Positions 20,918-32,260 of a DNA stretch of 64,000 bases are shown piece after piece. Location: positions 1 to 64,000 of the forward strand of contig JAUCBJ010001616.1 in NCBI GenBank assembly GCA_032718475.1, written 5' to 3'. The notes beneath the pieces are model-generated. The model was not told the origin of the DNA, did no database searches, and saw nothing but the letters and a program-made list of their open reading frames with translations. The position numbers and the translations under genes are program-made. The stretch is from Nemertoderma westbladi. Taxonomy: Eukaryota > Xenacoelomorpha > Nemertodermatida > Nemertodermatidae. Every line of letters begins with the position of its first letter. Position 1 is the first letter of the stretch.

Positions 20918-21790
20918 TGGGTATTAATATAATGTCCTTATTACCGGCCATTTTTAGTAGCTAATATTCACAAATTTTTGCATTTAAAGTGTCATAGCGT
21001 ACGATTGACATATATTTTTAAACAAATTGATGTTCTATAACAAATATTATTAATTCTAGAAAATGATATTAAATATTTTTGAATATATTTGTAAGGCCCC
21101 TCACACGGAGCCACTTGTTTCTGCAACTTATTGCTGGATACATTATTACTACACCTTGTAATCCCATAGACCAGATTTCTCATATTGGCTAGTTTCCTAG
21201 TTTTGGATACTTATTTTATTATTTTATAGAATACTAGCTACTATAAAAAAAATCTGGTCTATGTGTACCCAAGATGTAGTAATGCCTTGTTGGACCCTTT
21301 GAAATTTGTTGCTCAAGAAAATAACATTTTGTTTAAAAATAAGTATCTAACATGTCCAGTCATTTATATATAATATCAAATCACTCAAATCATCTAAAAT
21401 TAGTTAGTATAAAATTGGGATGTAAAAAAGACTTTAAAAAAAGTTGCTGGGAATGTAACTTTTTAAAAATGTTGCAGCAACTTGTTGCTGGTCTCCTCCC
21501 ACATACTGTAATACAGGTTCCAGTCTATTACCCCGTAGGAATTTTATATATGAGTGAGCTACCCTACAAAGATGTTTAGTACAGATATGTGACATTTAAT
21601 AAAATTTGGGTAGATTTCACCAAATGGTTGCGCTGGCTTTTTTGATGGTCTTATAAACATAGCACCGAAGGAAATTGCCATAGCAACAACTCTTATAGTA
21701 GATACAGTATAACGAGTTAACATTTATGAAAGATTGCTATTTTGGATATGATGAATTTAATGGCATATTTAGTTTTTTGAAAATACATAC
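20918..21790. other. Upstream of the ADAM gene; contains an imperfect inverted repeat
   Basis: Presumed 5' region of the minus-strand ADAM gene; no promoter motif can be called. Arms of about 33 bp near 21146-21178 and 21250-21283 (TTACTACA..CATAGACCAGATTT against its reverse complement) suggest a small decayed MITE. The rest is AT-rich with no recognised gene. Confidence 0.45.
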
Positions 21791-21926
21791 CATAGCAACC
21801 AAGCGAAAACGACCTTCAATGTTAGCAGTATTGACAATGTCCTTAGCAACGGGCTTTAAACGGGCGTAATGCATTTGCAATGGTCGTAGCGTCATCGGAT
21901 CAGAGTCTACCACCAATATATCAAGT
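21791..21926 (-). CDS. Candidate internal exon of an unrecognised gene
   Basis: On the minus strand an open 136-bp block is bounded by acceptor-like TTCCTTAG|A and donor-like GCTATG|GTATGT. It encodes LDILVVDSDPMTL, PLQMHYARLKPVAKD and IEGRFRLVAM. Composition is less AT-rich than the flanks and reads like folded protein, but I recognise no family. It could be a real exon of a gene with large introns or a remnant. No partner exon was found. Confidence 0.3.
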
Positions 21927-22280
21927 CTAAGGAACAATATGCACTATTTTTCAGTTTCTAGTTGACATGGCAACGGGTAACTTTGACTAGAAACGGGCTA
22001 TATGTTATCCGTGGCGTCAGGAACCATATGATAGCATATGTGACAACATAATATTGCCAGTAACCCTTATGATTGAATAGATTGTTATTTTTCACCCGGC
22101 GAAAAAGTAAAATCAAATTTTTTTGGTGGAATTTGTGTGTATGAATGTTGAAAGATCATCGAAGTAGAAAAGGTTTGCACTTAATTTGAACAAAATACAA
22201 TCACAAAGACTAAAGAGATTGCAAACTTTTGTGTCTGCGAGGCGTAGCCTACTCTAAAACGGACCTCAATATCCAATATT

Positions 22281-22410
22281 GGTTTAAGTATTTACTAGTT
22301 AGTAATAAATATTCGAGAATATAAAATTATTTATGCCAATTTGACTTAAGTTATTGTTTCCAGTGGAAAGCTGGACGTGCAAGTATTCCAATTATGTAAT
22401 AAACACAGGA
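22281..22410. repeat. 130-bp direct repeat, left copy, flanking an RTE-like LINE
   Basis: Nearly identical to 23439-23569 (a few substitutions and small indels). It contains CCAGTGGAAAGCTGGACGTG, related to the arms of the fold-back element at 16368-17310. Confidence 0.9.
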
Positions 22411-23438
22411 CCTACTACTACTACTAAGATCGGCATGCTGCATTGCAGCTGTATTTTTAGAATGCTGTGCCGGCTTATCGACAGATTTGCGCCGCCACAA
22501 CTCCCTATCACCCATGACATTTGCTAGATCATCCATCCGCATCTGCAAGGCCAGTGTCCTTTAAGATACGTATCAAGAAAGTCATGGGCTGTCCACCATG
22601 CTTATTCACTCCATGAGGCTGCCAAAGTACAAGATTATGCACTAGCTGGTCCTCACGGCGAAAGCAATGTCCTGCAAAGCGGAGGCGATTTTGTTCTGGT
22701 GTCAAGCTTGGGGGAACCAATGAGACACCTCCAATGTTATATAGTGTCTGGTTGGAGATGTGTGCATTGTACTTGACACAATGAATCCGGCGTAGCATTC
22801 TTGTGAATGTGCCATCCAGAGATTTGGTGTCCTCAGCAGTTAGAGTCCAGCATGGACTCCCATAGAGGAGTACTGGAACTACTGCTGCTCTAAATAATCG
22901 GACCTTAAGTTTCCGATTAATTCTCGGTGACTTCCAAATCCTGGAAAGCCTATTCAAGGCTGCCCATGCCTCTCCCTTACGAATTAGAAGTTCCTCACCT
23001 GACTTCCGGATCCATGATCCCAGGTAACAGAAGTCGTCCACATGCTCAAGCATACCATCCTTTGAGCTTATGCTCATCCGATCAGAGACTTGCTGAGCAC
23101 TTTCAAAGTTAACTGTCAAAATTCTGGTCTTTCTGGAGTTAATAAAAAGACCAATACTAGAAGCAGCATGTTCTAATGAGCTGAGGAGTCGTTGGACTCC
23201 CTCTAGTGATTCTGAGAGAACTCTTAAGTCATCAGCAAAGTCTAGAACAGTTAGGTACTTGGCAGGATTTCCTCGACTTCTGGAGCCAGTAGGTGGAGTT
23301 ATCATCACCCCATTATCATTATGATGATCTAAGGACATGCGTAGAATATAGTCAACCACAATTATGAACAGGAATGGTGCAAGTGTGTCGCCCTGGAGGA
23401 CGCCCCATAACACTTCAAATGGTTCTGTGTCACCATAT
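22411..23438 (-). mobile_element. RTE-like LINE, 5'-truncated, inserted between 130-bp direct repeats
   Basis: Minus-strand copy of the same family as 9766-10908. The 3' (TAG)n tail lies at 22411-22424, and the 5' truncation at 23438 falls within the GDTEPFEV-equivalent. Frame 22529-23413 encodes LQGDTLAPFLFIIVVDYIL, LDFADDLRVLSE, LGSWIRKSGEE, VLLYGSPCW and LRFAGHCFRRED. A frameshift near 22545 moves the last residues (ADDLANVMGDRELWR) to another frame. Coding is otherwise intact, so insertion is recent. Confidence 0.87.
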
Positions 23439-23569
23439 GGTTTAAGTATAATACTAGTTAGTAATAAATATTCGAGAACATAAAATTATTTATGACAATT
23501 TGACTTAAGTTATTGTTTCCAGTGGAAAGCTGGACGTGCAAGTATTCCAATTATGTAATAAACAGAGGA
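23439..23569. repeat. 130-bp direct repeat, right copy
   Basis: Partner of 22281-22410. Homology to the fold-back family seems to continue beyond it (ACATTTGAATAC near 23572). Confidence 0.9.
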
Positions 23570-25385
23570 ACATTTGAATACTAGGTGAACAATTTGGGAT
23601 AGGAGTAGTACCGGTAGCATATAGCACACCTATCTTATGGTAGCAGTTATCGAAAAAAGAAGAACAATCGGGTCTCCCCCTGCTTCGGCCGAGTGTTTGC
23701 TTGCTTCCATTTTGTTTGTTTGCAAACCTCCATTACTGGCCATTGCATTGCAGTAGTCAGGCATAGGCACTTAATAATAAACTAGAGACGGGCCTAGCGG
23801 CCCGTGAAGCAAGTCGTAGGAGACAGTACGAGTCAAGTAAAAGCTTTTTGTTCTGTCTGATAATCAATTAGTGTGAGGGTAGTCCCGGTGGTGTACGAAA
23901 ATTTTTCTAGACAACTTCAAACTATAATTATTATGTTGTAATCATCTAATGAATTATAAAAGCTGTAGTGATTATAGAGATAGAGAGCAGTTAGCGAAAT
24001 GATTATTTTATTCTATCGGATAGAGTAGTCAGAGTCTCAGAGAGGAGTCGAGGTGTCAATTGATTAATAACAATAACAGCAGTTGTCATGAATTCAATAC
24101 AATCGCGCACAAGAAGTGATAAGACAAATTCGTTCTTATTTTTGTAATAAATAAAACAAGTTGAGATGTTTCAATGTAAACCGCGATTAACAATTTACAC
24201 TGTTCAATGTAAACCACGATATTAATTAAATATAACAATTATATTATTATTATAACAGATTTTTATATTTCAAACAATAATGTTAGCCTTATGGAGAATC
24301 ATTTTGAGGCTGAGTAAATATCCAGCCTTATAAGCATACAGCCTCCACAGTATTAATGTTGGCACAAAGATTTCAAAATAAAACAATAATTCGATGAGAG
24401 CATAGTACAATACACTGTGTAGCCAACACACTGTTTAACTAACAGTCATTTAGCTTGCACGCCAATTAATTAACATAGCAAGGATGCATTGGGAAGAGTT
24501 ATTCAGCTGAAACTGTAATAGCCAGTTAAACAAATTAATGTTTGCTTACTGTCTGGGTTGTATAGTAGAGTGATAATAAAACTTGGCAGAGAAAGTACTT
24601 CTTTGTTAGTTGACCTTCCTATTGAATGCATTACCAGGCCATCTCTATGCATTTTTCATGAGTGCCAGCTGGTGTTTTATCATTGCGCCTATGGCAATTT
24701 TAGTGTTTTGGGGCTATTTTTCGAAATAAAACAAGTTGAGATGTTTCAATTTAAACCGCGATTTCACAAGTACCCTTAGAAATCCATTTTCATGGTCCAT
24801 GCAAAATTTCATCAAAATCGTTAGAGCCGTTTTTGCTCTAGGTCAGTAGCCAGTAGTCAGTAGCCAGTAGCCAGTAGTCAGTAGTCAGTAGCTTTTTTTT
24901 CTTACAGTAATCAAGTCTAACGACTTGCTAATAACTTAAAATTATTATTACACCAGATTCTCAAGGGTAATCAATGTATTTAAAGTTCCATTCCAAGGAA
25001 AAATGACATTTCTCATTACGTTGATGAATGGTTAATTATTTATTCAGTCCGGCTCATTTGATTGACAAGCTGAATAATAAATATATAAATTTAATACACA
25101 AATAAAGTTTAATGTAAATTTATTTAAAGAAATAGCTTTTTTTTCCACCGATACCACGATGTATAAACTTCCGAGCTCGCATTACCGATTTAGGATAATT
25201 ATACGTTAAGGGGGAGATAAGGGAAATAAAGCTATTTGTTTTACATTAAAATAATCTACATAATTATTTTGTATATATCTCAGATTTATTAAACTATTAA
25301 TAATAATTGGAAACAAACGGTTAGTTATAAAAAACGTTACAGAAAAATGAGGTCAGTTTGTAATGATTTTTGTTTTAAATTAGGA
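23570..25385. other. Intergenic stretch with short direct repeats
   Basis: No recognised gene. A 39-bp block beginning AATAAAACAAGTTGAGATGT and ending in TAAACCGCGATT occurs twice (about 24150-24188 and 24724-24762), with a shorter echo at about 24200-24222. A CAGTAGC/CAGTAGT short tandem run lies at 24845-24892. A GC-rich palindrome GGGCCTAGCGGCCC lies near 23790. Confidence 0.6.
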
Positions 25386-25720
25386 AATTAGGAAAACACT
25401 AGTAATACAGTATAACACTTGGAAAACATGGAAAAACACTGTAAAACACCCGGAAAACAGTGAAAATATCGATTGGCAGTTATTTAAAGGATCTACTCCT
25501 CTACCGGCTGACCGGTAAAACAAGGATAGTGCTGATTGGTTACTGTTGCTTGGTTGCCTGGCAACAATGCTTTGTACGTAGTATTACACAATTTATTTTT
25601 TTTAGCAGCATTATAGGTAAAATTTAATGCTGATCAATATATCACTGTTTTCCAGGGGTTTTACAGTGCTTTTCCTGCGTTTTCCTAGTGTTTTACTGTT
25701 TTACTAATGTTTTCTTAATT
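25386..25720. mobile_element. MITE-like element with inverted repeats of about 85 bp
   Basis: Left arm AATTAGGAAAACACTAGTAA... (25386-25470) and right arm (about 25637-25720) are imperfect reverse complements rich in AAAACACT-type words. The inner part includes GGTTGCCTGGCAAC, similar to an RFX X-box. No ORF and no clear target duplication. Confidence 0.7.
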
Positions 25721-25763
25721 TATAATTATTGGACTTCACAGACACCTGGGTATGTGGCATTTC

Positions 25764-25826
25764 CTAATTTAGCCCTACATTGAACTAATTTAGCCCTACA
25801 TTGAACTAATTTAGCCCTACATTGAG
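25764..25826. repeat. 21-bp tandem repeat, 3 copies
   Basis: The unit CTAATTTAGCCCTACATTGA plus A is repeated three times. Confidence 0.95.
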
Positions 25827-26177
25827 CGGGTAATTTTTTAAGGTGTTTGGGATTTTGAATAAGGATAGTGTTTATCAATGATGATTACGGCTGGGATTGA
25901 ATTTTCAAACCTGATGGTATTTGGGGATGACATTAAAAAGGGATGGAGATTTGGTATATTTTTTTACCTACTTATTACTTGGCCTTATCTATTGACCATT
26001 GATTAAACAAGAACAAGTAGTATAAGTACCAAGTTATAACAAGAACAATAAAAATTATTACACATTTTACCGAAACCCACCAGCGGAGTACTGTTAGTGC
26101 AATTTGCCTTCGTAACACTTCCACGTATATGTATACTTTACAGCCATAAAACAAATTATATAAAAATAAAATTAAAA

Positions 26178-27737
26178 TCATGTATTCTTTGCAATTAGAA
26201 GAGGTTTAGTTCGCCTGACTTCATTGCGTAGTTTACGTTCGTCGCAATACAATGTCGCGCCGCTGAGGGCTGACTGTCGACTGTTTGCACCGTGCGCATA
26301 ACCAAATTGAATTTGGTGTGAGGTTGGAAACTTAGCAAGACTAACGGCGTTGTCCGCGTATGAAAGCGCCTCACCCACGACCGTCGGTGTGCGTACGTTA
26401 TTGCCACTTCTGACCCTATTGGTTGGTGGCAAGTCAAAGGTGCTCTCTGATTCGTCAACGACACCCTTTGAGATATGACCACCCATCTTCCGACCAACTA
26501 TGATTTTTTGTCCTGGGAAATGGGCGAAGGTGGGGAGGGAGGTGGGTTTCTTGGAGGTGCTCATAGCGCCCGCAGGTCGTAAAGTTCGGGAACCGCTAGG
26601 CGGTTTAATCTGAGCGAAACCTAACGATTTATTACCCACTGGGGGATTCACTGGTACAGTTCTTTCCGAGATCACTTTAAGAAGATCATGATCATATTGG
26701 TAGACACCCGTGTGCGTGTCGATATGCGAGCCGTTCGGTCTATCACCTACGAGATTCATCTCGGATTGTGGTGATACCCATTTCGGAGTGTTCCACCCGC
26801 CGGCTGTGGCCTTTGTGCTGCCACCACGAAAGTTTTTATGCGAGTTCTCGTTGGACGGAATATTCCCCGAGGGAAGGCTTGTGTGCATCGCTATTGTGTG
26901 TTCTTTTACAAAGGAGGGTTTTTGTTTAGTGCGTTTATCTGCGTTATAAAACAACGGTGGTCTTGTGAACGTGGAGGCTTGCCTCGCTAAACTCCCGGCA
27001 CTGCGAGGTTTAATTTTCCCGCTGAATTGTTTGAATATCCTGTAATCTTCTACGTACCGGGAGGCGATTCTATGGTGCAGACATCCGGGGTTCCAGTGAG
27101 GACCGCTGTGTTTGGCGACTTCGAATGGCCGCCGGGGATTGGAGCGTCGCCGCGCCGATTCCGAGACCGTAGTTTCCGACTCGGTCGGACCCCATGGACT
27201 CAGTGCAGACTGGTAGCAGTCCACCATCGAGGTGCAGGTACACCGAGACGGTATGTCATTCGGCAATTTGCTCATCTCGTTCGCTGTCAGGCTCTTCTGT
27301 TGTTTCGATAACTCCATTTCCCCGAAATTAGTATCGATATAATTATTGGTCAAATTCTTCCAAGAACTATCCAACTTTATTGCAGTTTTATAACTCGAGA
27401 TAGTATTAGACAATCTTGAAGAACAAGGTTGATTCCAGCTATGTACATAAGCGTTCATGACAAACTTTTCCGGCATCTTGTTATCTAGTTTATCACACAT
27501 TTTAGATTTTTCCACTTCATCAGCTTTTTTATCATCAAAATTATTCAGCGATTGTTGACCATATACTTCAGCTTTATTAATATAGGAGTTTAATACAAAT
27601 TCTCTAGAAGGCGGAAGTTGCCTCTCAGCTCCATCATCGGAATCCGAAGCGCCATTATCGACCCCATCGGTGTCATCATTAGCATCTGTGGCAGTTGAAG
27701 AGGTCGAACTAGATGTAGCGCTGCCACTAACACTCAT
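26178..27737 (-). CDS. Unrecognised 519-residue protein, single exon, mostly disordered
   Basis: Open frame on the minus strand with clearly higher GC and more even codon use than its flanks, which supports real coding. Residues 1-40 are Ser/Thr-rich then acidic. A motif of the form (E/K)-F-V-(L/M)-N-(S/A)-Y-(I/V) occurs twice (EFVLNSYINK near 46 and KFVMNAYVHSW near 91). A segment around 205-260 has more Trp, His, Tyr and Arg (GPHWNPGCLHHRIASRYVED, near 212) and may be the only folded or binding part. The C-terminal half is basic with many Pro, Ser and Gly. There is no signal peptide, membrane segment or known domain. It may be a cytoskeletal or regulatory scaffold, but nothing proves that. 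Confidence 0.65.
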   Translation of the reverse strand: MSVSGSATSSSTSSTATDANDDTDGVDNGASDSDDGAERQLPPSREFVLNSYINKAEVYGQQSLNNFDDKKADEVEKSKMCDKLDNKMPEKFVMNAYVHSWNQPCSSRLSNTISSYKTAIKLDSSWKNLTNNYIDTNFGEMELSKQQKSLTANEMSKLPNDIPSRCTCTSMVDCYQSALSPWGPTESETTVSESARRRSNPRRPFEVAKHSGPHWNPGCLHHRIASRYVEDYRIFKQFSGKIKPRSAGSLARQASTFTRPPLFYNADKRTKQKPSFVKEHTIAMHTSLPSGNIPSNENSHKNFRGGSTKATAGGWNTPKWVSPQSEMNLVGDRPNGSHIDTHTGVYQYDHDLLKVISERTVPVNPPVGNKSLGFAQIKPPSGSRTLRPAGAMSTSKKPTSLPTFAHFPGQKIIVGRKMGGHISKGVVDESESTFDLPPTNRVRSGNNVRTPTVVGEALSYADNAVSLAKFPTSHQIQFGYAHGANSRQSALSGATLYCDERKLRNEVRRTKPLLIAKNT

Positions 27738-29099
27738 AATAGATTGGGGAAAATATTATATTAATATGTTATATAAAATATTCAAGGTTCAGACGGGGAT
27801 TAATTGTCGTTATAAACAGGTTCCTACGAATACATACAACAAAAGCAACACAACGTGAACACAATAAGTAGACACTGGGGTGTCTTTGCGTTCATGGGGG
27901 TGCCTGGTTACAAAGGGGGAGGCAATTATAAAACAACTATGATAATAATTACTTTAGCGTGCTCACTGGAGGAATAATAATTCTGTGCCAAAATATGCCC
28001 TGCTTTATCCAAAGTTGGCATACCATTACTCTTTTGCGTTTTATTGTAAAACTATTTAAGAAGAATATTTATCGGAAATGATTGTAAAGTCTACCCATTG
28101 TAATATCAATGCGGTAGGGTAGGACTTATAGGTTCTATATCAACCCAAATTAGATTATTACTGCAACCTAACATTAGATTATACTACTGTTACATAAATC
28201 GTTTCATAATGTTGCAAATGGAACTGCGATGACATCCAAGCAAAATAAATACAACACTTTGAAACATCAATTAGCAGAAATCTGTGTGTTATAATGTTCA
28301 TGAAAATCCATACAACGATTTTATAAAGGCAACGAAAGACATCTGCTACATGTTTTGGTTCGCCACAATACGATAATTAATGCGTATCCAACGCCAACAA
28401 CTATTGTAAATGTAATTTGGAGGGGAACACCGACTTTAAAATCGTGGATTTAATTTCCGCAAGTAAAAGTGTAATAAATAACAATAGAAATTGATTTGAT
28501 TACGCTGAGTCTACTGTATCCATGAATACATTAAACACATTGAAATAAATAAATACATATAAAACACATTAAACTTTCAAAAACACCTCAAATTTTGTGG
28601 GTTTGTTGTACTCCAGTTTATCTAGAAGGTGGAAGTTGCCTCTAAGGTACTTAAGTCAGTTACCGTCAAGGATAACTTAGATTTTGGTCGCTTCGCTCGC
28701 CTGACCCCCCCCCCCCCCCCCATCGCCTTCACCAAAAGTTAAATGCGTCACTGATCACACTTTATGTGCCTAATTTATATAGGACGACAATAATGGCTGA
28801 AAGTAAAGTGTGATTGTGTATTGAATTATTTCCAATGGCTATTATGTTGCCTAGCAGTACTAGTTCGAAACATATAACAACACAGAACAAACCTAAGCAG
28901 TACCCATCAAACAAAGTAATATTATAATAATTAGTCAAGCGATGGATACATGAGTAACAACCAAGGCGTACTATATAGTACATAGTACGCCTTGGTAACA
29001 ACACTGGTCGGTGTTCGAATATTTGATTTGATTAAAATTTAAGACTTTCGACATTGACCAAATGCTTTGCCTTTATTTAACGTCGGATTTCCGTGGGTG
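27738..29099. other. Upstream of the unknown gene; contains a C run and a short duplicate of its coding sequence
   Basis: No second gene seen. CTAGAAGGTGGAAGTTGCCT (about 28622-28641) differs by one base from CTAGAAGGCGGAAGTTGCCT inside the unknown ORF (27603-27622). A C run lies at about 28706-28720. Confidence 0.5.
28961..28995. repeat. Perfect palindrome with 13-bp arms
   Basis: CCAAGGCGTACTA, 9-base loop, TAGTACGCCTTGG. It could form a hairpin or cruciform; no associated gene. Confidence 0.95.
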
Positions 29100-30105
29100 C
29101 ACTGATAAGTATAGCACTCTGCATTGATAAGGCTAGAGTTCCGTATAGCACTCTGCATTGATAAGGCTAGAGTTCCGTATAGCACTCTGCACTGATAAGG
29201 CTAGAGTTCCGTATAGCACTCTGCACCGATAAGGCTAGAGTTCCGTATAACACTCTGCATTGATAAGGCTAGAGTTCCGTATAGCACTCTGCATTGATAA
29301 GGCTAGAGTTCCGTATAGCACTCTGCATTGATAAGGCTAGAGTTCCGTATAGCACTCTGCATTGATAAGGCTAGAGTTCCGTATAGCACTCTGCATTGAT
29401 AAGGCTAGAGTTCCGTATAGCACTCTGCATTGATAAGGCTAGAGTTCCGTATAGCACTCTGCATTGATAAGGCTAGAGTTCCGTATAGCACTCTGCACTG
29501 ATAAGGCTAGAGTTCCGTATAGCACTCTGCATTGATAAGGCTAGAGTTCCGTATAGCACTCTGCATTGATAAGGCTAGAGTTCCGTATAGCACTCTGCAT
29601 TGATAAGGCTAGAGTTCCGTATAGCACTCTGCATTGATAAGGCTAGAGTTCCGTATAGCACTCTGCATTGATAAGGCTAGAGTTCCGTATAGCACTCTGC
29701 ATTGATAAGGCTAGAGTTCCGTATAGCACTCTGCATTGATAAGGCTAGAGTTCCGTATAACACTCTGCATTGATAAGGCTAGAGTTCCGTATAGCACTCT
29801 GCACTGATAAGGCTAGAGTTCCGTATAGCACTCTGCACCGATAAGGCTAGAGTTCCGTATAACACTCTGCATTGATAAGGCTAGAGTTCCGTATAGCACT
29901 CTGCATTGATAAGGCTAGAGTTCCGTATAGCACTCTGCATTGATAAGGCTAGAGTTCCGTATAGCACTCTGCATTGATAAGGCTAGAGTTCCGTATAGCA
30001 CTCTGCATTGATAAGGCTAGAGTTCCGTATAGCACTCTGCATTGATAAGGCTAGAGTTCCGTATAGCACTCTGCACCGATAAGGCTAGAGTTCCGTATAG
30101 CACTA
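29100..30105. repeat. 34-bp tandem array, about 30 copies
   Basis: The unit GTATAGCACTCTGCATTGAT plus AAGGCTAGAGTTCC is highly uniform; variants GCACTGAT, GCACCGAT and GTATAACA occur in blocks. The block order C-ACTG, C-ACCG, GTATAA occurs twice (about 29185-29255 and 29795-29865), which suggests a segment of about 610 bp was duplicated within the array. Confidence 0.97.
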
Positions 30106-31015
30106 AATTTTTAAAACATATATATATCATTGTTACAATGGCAACATTGAAGAGTTCTAGAACAATAGAAAATTATTATATACTATTCTAAAACATATAT
30201 ACAATAAAAAATAGAATGTTCTAGAACATATACCTAGTTTTTTTTAATTTAAATTATTTTTTTTAATTTTTTAATTTTCAAAAATTATTATTTTTTTTAC
30301 GACTTATCAATTAATAATGGCAATATAATTATCAGAAATATGTTATATTTATATTTTGAGTCTAAACTTAAATTACTAAATTAAAAAAAATTATTTTTAA
30401 ATAAATTTCTGAATACATTTAAATTAATAGTTTATAGGGCCTAGGGTTTTTGTATACCGATCCGATTGCTGAAATTAGCTACCATAAAAAATAAATTCAT
30501 TTTTTGCCGCGGGATATGTTTTAGAACATTTATATATGTCTAAATCTGCTAAAAAATAGCTAGTAAAAAAATACAAAATGGGGAGGAATACGGAACTGTT
30601 CCCAAATTAGCTATTAAAACAAAGGGAACAGTTCTGTATGCAGTCGCATTTTCTAAAAACTTTTTATGAAATATATCGCCGTATATTATGACTAATTTAG
30701 ACCTAAATTACCATCGTTGACTTTCTCACAACATATTTCAAAAAAAATATTGTGTTCTAGAACACAATATTAGCTAATTTCAGAACATTAGCTACCGCTA
30801 ATCAAAAATCAATGTACTGAATATATTTTTTAGATTTTAATTTTTTTATTTTAGGTAACTACATTTTTATAACATAAATCATTGTTACCATGGCAACATT
30901 GTAGAGTTCTAGAACAAAATATAATTGTTATACACTATTCTAGAATATGAATAAAAAAATATATAATGTTCTATATAATATATATATATAATAATATGTA
31001 TTAGCAAATCAATCC

Positions 31016-31098
31016 TTCAGCCCTTCAGAAAATCAATCCTTCAGCCCTTCAGAAAATCAATCCTTCAGCCCTTCAGAAAATCAATCCTTCAGCAAATA
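31016..31098. repeat. 24-bp tandem repeat, 3-4 copies
   Basis: AATCAATCCTTCAGCCCTTC plus AGAA, head to tail. Confidence 0.95.
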
Positions 31099-31102
31099 AA
31101 TC

Positions 31103-31143
31103 ATGTATAACTACTTCGGCCTACGGCCTCAGTAGTTATACAT
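31103..31143. repeat. Hairpin-forming palindrome with 13-bp arms
   Basis: ATGTATAACTACT, then TCGGCCTACGGCCTC, then AGTAGTTATACAT. The loop itself is partly palindromic (GGCCTACGGCC). Confidence 0.95.
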
Positions 31144-32260
31144 ATTAATTTGCTTCAGGTATTATTCCGTACTCGAACAGACAATAATTATAGTTTATTC
31201 CTTGCGCATCTGATGTCACCAGAGATATCCGATTACTTTGGACACGAATTTATATGAGTATATATTCGTTGCAACTTGTGTCAACTGGAACTGGCATTGT
31301 ATATTTTTGTTATATATTTTCTAAGTTTACGTTTAATTTTGTTCAACTCACTTTTATGTCCATCGCATGCTTTCTCCACTCCTTCACAGTTGCTGCATTC
31401 TTCTTGCTACACGTTAACCAAATTTGTTTCGCTTTTGGCATCATTGATTAAACATTTTATTAATAATCTTTATTTTTAAGAATAAATATTCTAGAACATT
31501 TTTTTCTAGAAAATTGATAATTAAAATGTTCTAGAACATTTATTATCAGTTTCAGAACACTTAGGTTCTAGGACTCTTATCAATATAAAAATACAGGCAA
31601 AATTTAGCATGAAAATATGTTGAAAAAATACAGACAAAGGCTGGCACGGGCGGAACCCAAAATTCCCCAAAATATAGCACCAAAGCACTTCTTGAACATA
31701 TAGTACTTATTCTAAATATAATAAATACTTTTTCTAGTTCTAGAAGTTTTTTTGAAACCGGTTTTTGTCCGAATATAAGCGTGAGAATAATTGAGATCAT
31801 GTGATAGTGATAGATTAAATCCCGTTACTTCGGGTACTAAATTGAAAACTATCAAAAAGTGGAGAAGATCGCCTACTGATAGACATTGACATTTGACGAA
31901 AAATTGACGAAATATCCTCAATGTTAGGATGTGTAATGGCCCAAGTATTCTCGAATTCTGTAATATATTTGCAACAGACACGATAATAATAAAACTAATA
32001 TTGAGAAAAAAACAATTATTTACAAAGTAGCTACCAGTAGGCCTACTATTTTTAAAAACACAAGCTACCATTAAAAATAAATTTTCTCCTTCCGGTAGTG
32101 CTAAATAAAGATGTGTTTCTGGAACATTGGTTCAACAAGAAAAATCTAAAAGTTTTTTCCATTTTTTTATACACCAGCTAGTTCAAAAATACTAGCTACC
32201 ATAAAAATACAATATATATTTGGCCGCATGATGTTCTAGAACATTAATAAATGCAAAATA

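Larger units (their letters stand above)
30106..32240. other. Very AT-rich region of diverged long repeats with about ten TTCTAGAA palindromes
   Basis: No gene recognised. TTCTAGAA occurs at about 30155, 30212, 30753, 30907, 30943, 31488, 31504, 31529, 31735 and 32233, usually as GTTCTAGAAC. Two blocks are diverged copies of each other (about 30113-30225 and 30860-30975; both have GTTAC-ATGGCAACATTG then GAGTTCTAGAACAA). The perfect TTCnnGAA geometry matches a heat-shock-element core, but the repeat history may explain it better. Confidence 0.6.
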
